Shown here: piece by piece, positions 46,501 through 49,758 of the stretch
Numbering within the stretch: the stretch's first letter is position 1
Layout: each line of letters opens with the position of its first letter
NCBI GenBank assembly: GCA_017436285.1
Contig: JAFSDL010000022.1
Span: forward strand, 1 to 49,758
Source of the DNA: Clostridia bacterium
GTDB taxonomy: Bacteria; Bacillota; Clostridia; Oscillospirales; Acutalibacteraceae
Direction of reading: 5' to 3'
Length of the DNA stretch: 49,758 bases
Made by a program: the position numbers and the translations under genes
The notes under the pieces: model-generated
Told to the model about the DNA's origin: nothing
Database searches by the model: none
What the model saw: the letters and a program-made list of their open reading frames with translations, nothing else

Positions 46501-46569
46501 GGGAGCCAATCTGCCCAATTCCATTGTTTTAAAGCTACAATGGTTGATTTTGTCTATAATATACTTCAT
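43522..46569 (-). CDS. lacZ: Beta-galactosidase, GH2 (LacZ type)
   Basis: 1015 residues, the typical length of LacZ-type enzymes with sugar-binding, immunoglobulin-like, barrel and C-terminal beta-sandwich domains. The acid/base is E457 in WSLGNESHG and the nucleophile E527 in FYLCEYCHAMG; GVNHHDTH at 345-352 is also typical. No signal peptide, so it is intracellular. It is the first gene of a pair with the GNAT-rhamnosidase, suggesting joint breakdown of a galactose- and rhamnose-containing glycan such as rhamnogalacturonan side chains. No transporter lies in the pair. The start has GGAGG upstream. Confidence 0.95.
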   Translation of the reverse strand: MKYIIDKINHCSFKTMELGRLAPRAYAIPHSKKKDAKKADYKAERYNSDIVTVLSGEWEFKYYKKKSKLPESIDTNKVKFDKINVPSTWQRTGYEEPAYINCPYSFDPRALGLPKGEGVKPPELPEDFSCGIYRKFINIADLNKEYILTFLGVTPCLDLYINGKFVGYGEAAHNSYEFDITKFLNEGDNEVIVVVYKWCTGSYLEAQDMFRENGIFRDVLLYAYEKTYINDFQAIAKKKGKKYNLELETEIAGALENATIKAELYDGKKLLAEEIVEGADKNAITFKALDVEEWSAEIPRLYELYITLYKGKKEVMTIRQYIGFKNIEIKDAVFYFNGKKIKLKGVNHHDTHETKGYAMSFEDLIKDVELMKEFNVNCVRTSHYPPDPFFLELCDHYGLYCVDEADIETHGIWDLGCEGGEISHKLKWAPRYMDRVKRMYFRDRTHCSVVMWSLGNESHGYKCHDKCYEMLKELGTDIPVHYEGVSRTKRYHYDVFSEMYTHQDDLKKIRDRKRGKQYNEVPFYLCEYCHAMGVGPGALEEYMQIFFSDDIFMGGCIWEWADHSVLHNGSDKYKYQYTYGGDHGELLHDGCFCVDGLFYPDRTPHTGAYEMKNCYRPLRVRRLSGNKLTIVNTNRFLSSSNIEVYWELQENGVTLKCGSFSTDIAPEKDATYKLDLPKVNYDKNTYLNLTYLDGDFEIASEQLTLSEAPFIQPSLEMGKVSIASDGEKLTVKFENGSIEFSEETGEMVSYKANGVQVLNKEPASHRGFLLNLSRAYVDNDRWIIEDWEKHNLVDPKIVLEDMSAEVKSGVASVSQYITVHGKEDILFNANILYIIGANGVVDIEVAMAPDKDSKENFYDIAALGLTFEADKKFNEIEYFGRGEKENYNDFNAHAPIGLYTARVADEHEPYIRPQDNSNHSDVSYLKLKNEKGEEILIYSDKRFDFNVHNYTQTLLQKADHREDIFDQKTTFVTLNGFTKGTGTGSCGPATLPEYSIDASKELAFNFVIAPQKKDK

Positions 46570-46686
46570 TTTTAATTCCTCCGTTGGAAAAAATGTACAA
46601 TTTCATATTACCATAATTACATTTTCTTTTCAATTATTTTAAAAAATATATTCTAAAAAATAATACTATATGTTAAAATAGAAGAG

Positions 46687-46757
46687 CAGCTCCTACCTCT
46701 CTGGCGAAGAGAGGGGGACCGCGCCGAAGCTTGTCTTTGGCGTGGTGGAGAGTTCTA
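46687..46757. repeat. Two-hairpin intergenic repeat, GGGGGACCG type
   Basis: The 237-base gap before recD2 holds a hairpin CCTCTCT-GGCGA-AGAGAGG-type (46691-46718) followed by a second (ACCGCGCCGAAG 46718-46729 with CTTTGGCGTGGT 46735-46746, G-T pairs). The segment GAGGGGGACCG is also found at the ends of the 49 kb element, so these are relatives. Sequences of this type are abundant between genes in gut Clostridia. Confidence 0.6.
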
Positions 46758-46806
46758 GCTTTAGCGTATAATAAAATCCTTTACCTTATACTAATTGGAG
46801 TAATTA

Positions 46807-49011
46807 ATGGACTTTCAAGAAGAAAAAATAACCGCCACAGTTGAGGAAATCACCTTTCAGAATGACACTAACGGTTTTACCGTTATGGATGTTTCAATGG
46901 ATGATGATTATTTCACTGCAGTGGGAGTTATGCCCGGTGTAAGTGCAGGTGAAACTGTTACACTTACAGGAAGCTTTATAATACATCAATCATTCGGCAG
47001 GCAATTCAAGGTGACTGCCTTTACTCGTTGTATGCCCGAAACAACTGAGCAGATTTATAAATACCTCGCTTCAGGTGTTATTCGCGGAATCGGTCCTAAA
47101 AAGGCTATGAGCATTGTGGAAAAATTCGGTGAACAGACTCTTGAAATTCTTGATACATCTCCCGAAAGGCTTGCTTCAATCAAAGGTATTTCCCAAGAGC
47201 AAGCCCGAAGCATCGGCGAGGAATTCAAAAAGCAGTACGCTATGCGAGCTGTTATGTTAGGTCTTGAAAAATATGGCTTCTCCCCTACCGAATGTATCAG
47301 AATTTTCAGAAAACTTGGTATCAACGCAGTTTCAAAGGTTGAAGAAAACCCATATATACTTTGCGGTTTAGGAATAGGCATCACCTTTGAAAGAGCCGAA
47401 ATGATTGAAGAAAAGCTCCCACAGAAGCCCTTACCCGATTACAGAATTGGTGAAGGAATTATCCACGTTGTAAGGCACAACGCCAACGCTCAAGGGCACA
47501 CCTGCATCCCCAGAGAAAAGCTTTTAAAGCCCTGCTCGGATTTACTTTCTGTAACTCAGGATGAAATTGATATTGCCATTGACAAGCTTGTAAATACAGG
47601 TCGATTAAAAATGCATCTGATAGATGGAAATGAATTTGTTTTCCTTCCCTCTTCATATACCGCAGAAAAGAAAATTGCCGACAGAGTTGATATAATTGCA
47701 AATTTCCCGCCACAAGGCGCACCAAGGCTTGCAGACTGGATTGACACAATTGAAAAAATCAACAACATAAAATATGAAGAGCAACAGAGAATAGCAATTG
47801 CCACTGCCGCTAAAAAAGGCTTGCTTGTTTTAACAGGTGGCCCGGGTACAGGTAAAACCACCACTATTAAGGGCATTATTAATATTTTTGAATATCAGAA
47901 CCTTGACATTGCCCTTGCAGCCCCCACAGGTAGAGCTGCAAAAAGAATGAGCGAGGTAACGGGTATGGAGGCAAAAACCATTCACCGACTTTTAGAGGTT
48001 GAATGGGATGAGGATGACAAGCCCTATTTTCGCAGAAACATTGAAAACCCTCTTGATTGCAACGCACTTATTCTTGATGAGCTTTCAATGATTGATATTC
48101 ACCTTTTTGCCCATCTTCTTGAAGCGTTGCCCCTCGGTTGTCGGCTTATACTTGTTGGCGACTCTGACCAATTACCCCCTGTGGGCTCAGGCAATGTGCT
48201 TCACGATTTGATTCTTTCAGAAAAGCTTCCTGTTGTTTGTCTTACTCAGGTTTTCCGTCAGGCAATGGAAAGCAAAATAATCACCAACGCCCACAAAATT
48301 GTTAACGGTGAAATGCCCGATTTAACCAATGACGGCAAGGATTTTTTCCATTTGGAAAGACCTAATCCGTATCTGTCTGCACAAACGGTTGTCAGCCTTT
48401 GCAGTGAAAGGCTTCCCAATGCTTACGGATGGGATGCTTTTTCTGATATTCAGGTTATCTGCCCATCCAAAAAAGGAGAAACAGGAACACAAAACCTTAA
48501 CAGACTTTTGCAGAATGCCTTAAACCCGCCTGATAAAGCAAAGGGTGAAATTACTATCGCAGGTCAGGTTTTCCGCACAGGCGACAAGATTATGCAGGTG
48601 AAAAACAATTATAATATTGAATGGGAAAGCAAGGATGACAAGGGACACGGAATATTCAACGGTGATATCGGAATCCTGAAAAATATTGATGCCAAATCAG
48701 GAACAATTGAAGTGGATTTTGACGGAAGAGAAGCCACCATCCCTGCAGAAAGCTTAACAGAAATTGAGCTTGCTTATGCGGTTACAGTGCATAAAAGTCA
48801 AGGCAGCGAGTTCAAAGCAGTTGTTCTTCCTGCAATTTCCCTTGTCCCCAATTTAGCATACAGGAACCTTCTCTACACCGCAGTTACAAGGGCAAAGGAT
48901 ATGCTTGTAACAGTTGGCTCTGCAGAGCAAATATACTATATGACCTCTAACGACAAAAAAGCAAAGCGCTATTCGGCACTAAAAGCGTTTTTGAAAGAAA
49001 AGGATATTTAG
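46807..49011 (+). CDS. recD2: RecD2-type 5'-3' DNA helicase
   Basis: 734 residues, RecD2 length, with the N-terminal OB-like and helix-hairpin-helix region (GVIRGIGPKKAMSIVEKFG and LASIKGISQEQA, about 92-145) that separates RecD2 from RecBCD's RecD. The motor has Walker A GGPGTGKTTT (about 344-353), APTGRAAKR, LDELSMID, GDSDQLPPVGSGNVL, and late motifs YAVTVHKSQGSEF and YTAVTRAK. It unwinds DNA 5' to 3' in repair and recombination in bacteria lacking RecB/RecC. The gene is monocistronic with a TTGGAG ribosome site. Confidence 0.96.
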   Translation: MDFQEEKITATVEEITFQNDTNGFTVMDVSMDDDYFTAVGVMPGVSAGETVTLTGSFIIHQSFGRQFKVTAFTRCMPETTEQIYKYLASGVIRGIGPKKAMSIVEKFGEQTLEILDTSPERLASIKGISQEQARSIGEEFKKQYAMRAVMLGLEKYGFSPTECIRIFRKLGINAVSKVEENPYILCGLGIGITFERAEMIEEKLPQKPLPDYRIGEGIIHVVRHNANAQGHTCIPREKLLKPCSDLLSVTQDEIDIAIDKLVNTGRLKMHLIDGNEFVFLPSSYTAEKKIADRVDIIANFPPQGAPRLADWIDTIEKINNIKYEEQQRIAIATAAKKGLLVLTGGPGTGKTTTIKGIINIFEYQNLDIALAAPTGRAAKRMSEVTGMEAKTIHRLLEVEWDEDDKPYFRRNIENPLDCNALILDELSMIDIHLFAHLLEALPLGCRLILVGDSDQLPPVGSGNVLHDLILSEKLPVVCLTQVFRQAMESKIITNAHKIVNGEMPDLTNDGKDFFHLERPNPYLSAQTVVSLCSERLPNAYGWDAFSDIQVICPSKKGETGTQNLNRLLQNALNPPDKAKGEITIAGQVFRTGDKIMQVKNNYNIEWESKDDKGHGIFNGDIGILKNIDAKSGTIEVDFDGREATIPAESLTEIELAYAVTVHKSQGSEFKAVVLPAISLVPNLAYRNLLYTAVTRAKDMLVTVGSAEQIYYMTSNDKKAKRYSALKAFLKEKDI

Positions 49012-49161
49012 ACGCTACCAGTCGCCGGCGGTTAGCCAATAGCAAATAGATACCAGATACCAGATGCCAGAGCTTCGCAAGGAGTAAAGACATTGCGAAG
49101 CCTATCATCCCTGTGCGTAAGCATAGGGAGGGGGACCGTTCTTGAATAAGAGAAAATATAG

Positions 49162-49194
49162 AGTGAGTGTATTTCGTGTAATACACTCACTTTT
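49162..49194 (+). terminator. Hairpin terminator downstream of recD2
   Basis: Perfect 12-bp arms AGTGAGTGTATT (49162-49173) and complement (49180-49191), then TTTT. It lies inside the repeat element, 150 bases after the recD2 stop, and may serve that gene. Confidence 0.6.
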
Positions 49195-49262
49195 GCTTTG
49201 TGTTTAATCGGAACGGTGGTGGGTAGCCCCGTAAAGATTACCCTTTGTTGTTGAGCGCAACC

Positions 49263-49337
49263 GTAGGGAACGGTCTTGACCGTTCCGCAAAATAAGTCGT
49301 TACAAAAACTTGTGGTCGGGTCAAGACCCGACCCTAC
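49263..49337. repeat. REPIN-like pair, second copy
   Basis: GTAG (49263-49266) then GGAACGGTC-TT-GACCGTTCC (49267-49286); in inverse orientation a palindrome GGTCGGGTC-AA-GACCCGACC (49314-49333) then CTAC (49334-49337). Both stems are perfect 9-bp arms but different in sequence. Same format as 31087-31177. Confidence 0.75.
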
Positions 49338-49560
49338 CAATACTCCCCTCATCAACGATGTAAAGAGGGTGCGTGACTACCCACCACCATTCCGCCCGAA
49401 CTGTATCAGTTTAAAAACACAACACCCGAATTTCACACAATGTTATGATTTACCCAACTAAGAACGGTCCCCCTCCCTATTTGCCTTTAGGGCAAACAGG
49501 GATGATAGGCTTCGCGATACTTTTGCTTTATTCAGGAAACAAATTCAACAAAAGTTTATC

Positions 49561-49597
49561 GGACAGTCACAAATTTCAAATAAATTTGTGACTGTCC
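49561..49597 (-). terminator. Terminator hairpin after the right-edge gene
   Basis: Perfect 16-bp arms 49561-49576 and 49582-49597 (core GGACAGTCACAAATTT), 5-base loop, 10 bases beyond the stop of the minus-strand gene; its T tract is short. Confidence 0.65.
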
Positions 49598-49607
49598 GAC
49601 TTGTTAA

Positions 49608-49758
49608 TTAATATTTATCTGTTATTGACTTTGTATTTGAATATGCACTATAGGTTTTGCTCTTATATGCTTTTACCTTGTAATAGTATTTTGTGCCTTT
49701 TTCTGCAGTGGCATCCCTCAATGTAACATTATCTGCACCTTTTTCAGTTGAGATAAGC
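49608..49758 (-). CDS. C-terminal end of a fibronectin type III surface protein (truncated by window edge)
   Basis: The last 50 codons of a minus-strand gene, stop at 49608-49610. The text ...VTLRDATAEKGTKYYYKVKAY, then YSAYSNTKSITDKY, is the end of an Fn3 domain (KYYYKVKAY... YS strand pattern). The protein ends directly after this module without a wall anchor. The rest, including any signal peptide or catalytic domain, lies beyond the right edge, so the function is unknown; secreted clostridial proteins with terminal Fn3 repeats are the likely class. Confidence 0.75.
   Translation of the reverse strand, partial: LISTEKGADNVTLRDATAEKGTKYYYKVKAYKSKTYSAYSNTKSITDKY

Larger units (their letters stand above)
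49092..49518. repeat. 427-base nested inverted-repeat element (MITE-like)
   Basis: Symmetric set of inverted pairs: outer arms 49092-49143 and 49460-49518 (both with GCGAAGCCTATCATCCCTG and AGGGAGGGGGACCGTTCTT around a variable hairpin), middle arms 49209-49226 and 49377-49394 (17 of 18 match), inner REPIN 49263-49337. The outer hairpins differ in stem sequence (TGC/GCA against TTTGCC/GGCAAA) but stay paired. No ORF in it looks real. This explains the gap between recD2 and the right-edge gene. Confidence 0.75.

Noticed and set aside
49032-49355. Open frames on both strands within the repeat element
   Set aside because: They run across hairpins and inverted arms, lack ribosome sites and resemble no protein; they arise from the repeat's symmetry.

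Overview
The window looks like a chromosomal segment of a low-GC, Gram-positive, anaerobic gut or rumen Clostridia member (Oscillospiraceae/Ruminococcaceae-like). The reasons are AT-rich DNA, AAAGGAG/GGAGG ribosome sites, many EamA-type exporters, secreted proteins with dockerin, GLUG and CxxC modules, plant-glycan glycosidases (GH51, GH78, GH2), a c-di-AMP receptor of the DarA/PstA type, and sigma/anti-sigma pairs with copper-amine-oxidase-like domains. This placement is inferred from gene families, not from a marker gene. I saw no tRNA, rRNA, CRISPR array, phage or transposase gene.

Layout. 1-8.0 kb (minus strand): two paralogous modular secreted proteins (the first runs off the left edge) and a secreted 5'-nucleotidase. 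8.0-13.2 kb: a TetR regulator, an EamA transporter, a DUF6512-like membrane protein, and an overlapping DUF2804 - EamA - HAD operon. 13.3-16.5 kb (plus): an ABC exporter with a PH-like and zinc-ribbon N-terminus, its DUF1854 partner and the c-di-AMP receptor. 16.5-26.2 kb (minus): a GPH symporter with a zinc-ribbon membrane protein; flavin reductase, rhodanese lipoprotein and PAS protein; a serine hydrolase; a DHHW/MBOAT surface O-acylation pair; a lipoprotein; and an ECF sigma/anti-sigma pair. 26.3-30.3 kb: exonuclease III, a purple-acid-phosphatase-like enzyme, an HD-domain protein and an alkaline-phosphatase-superfamily protein.

30.3-31.3 kb is a 1 kb stretch without a convincing protein gene. 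It holds a well-formed promoter, about 450 purine-rich bases with three copies of a repeated unit, two hairpin terminators, and then a REPIN-like pair of inverted hairpins. I think it is the best candidate here for an undescribed structured RNA. 31.3-35.9 kb (plus): GH51 arabinofuranosidase with an MFS transporter, then a small protein coupled to a Rieske/FAD oxidoreductase. 36.0-39.7 kb: a second sigma/anti-sigma pair, prfB (without its usual programmed frameshift) and malic enzyme. 39.7-41.1 kb: an XRE repressor divergent from a coiled-coil membrane protein, with two identical palindromic operators placed over the promoter. 41.1-46.6 kb (minus): a beta-galactosidase and a GNAT-alpha-L-rhamnosidase fusion. 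46.8-49.0 kb: recD2. 49.0-49.6 kb: a nested inverted-repeat element with a second REPIN at its centre. The right edge holds the C-terminus of a fibronectin type III surface protein.

How the parts fit: the GH51/MFS, GH2/GH78 and GPH genes point to uptake and trimming of arabinose-, galactose- and rhamnose-containing plant or host glycans. The dockerin/GLUG, Fn3, MBOAT/DHHW and phosphatase genes serve the cell surface. Small palindromic repeats sit in several intergenic gaps and share one motif, which suggests an active REP-like repeat family in this genome.
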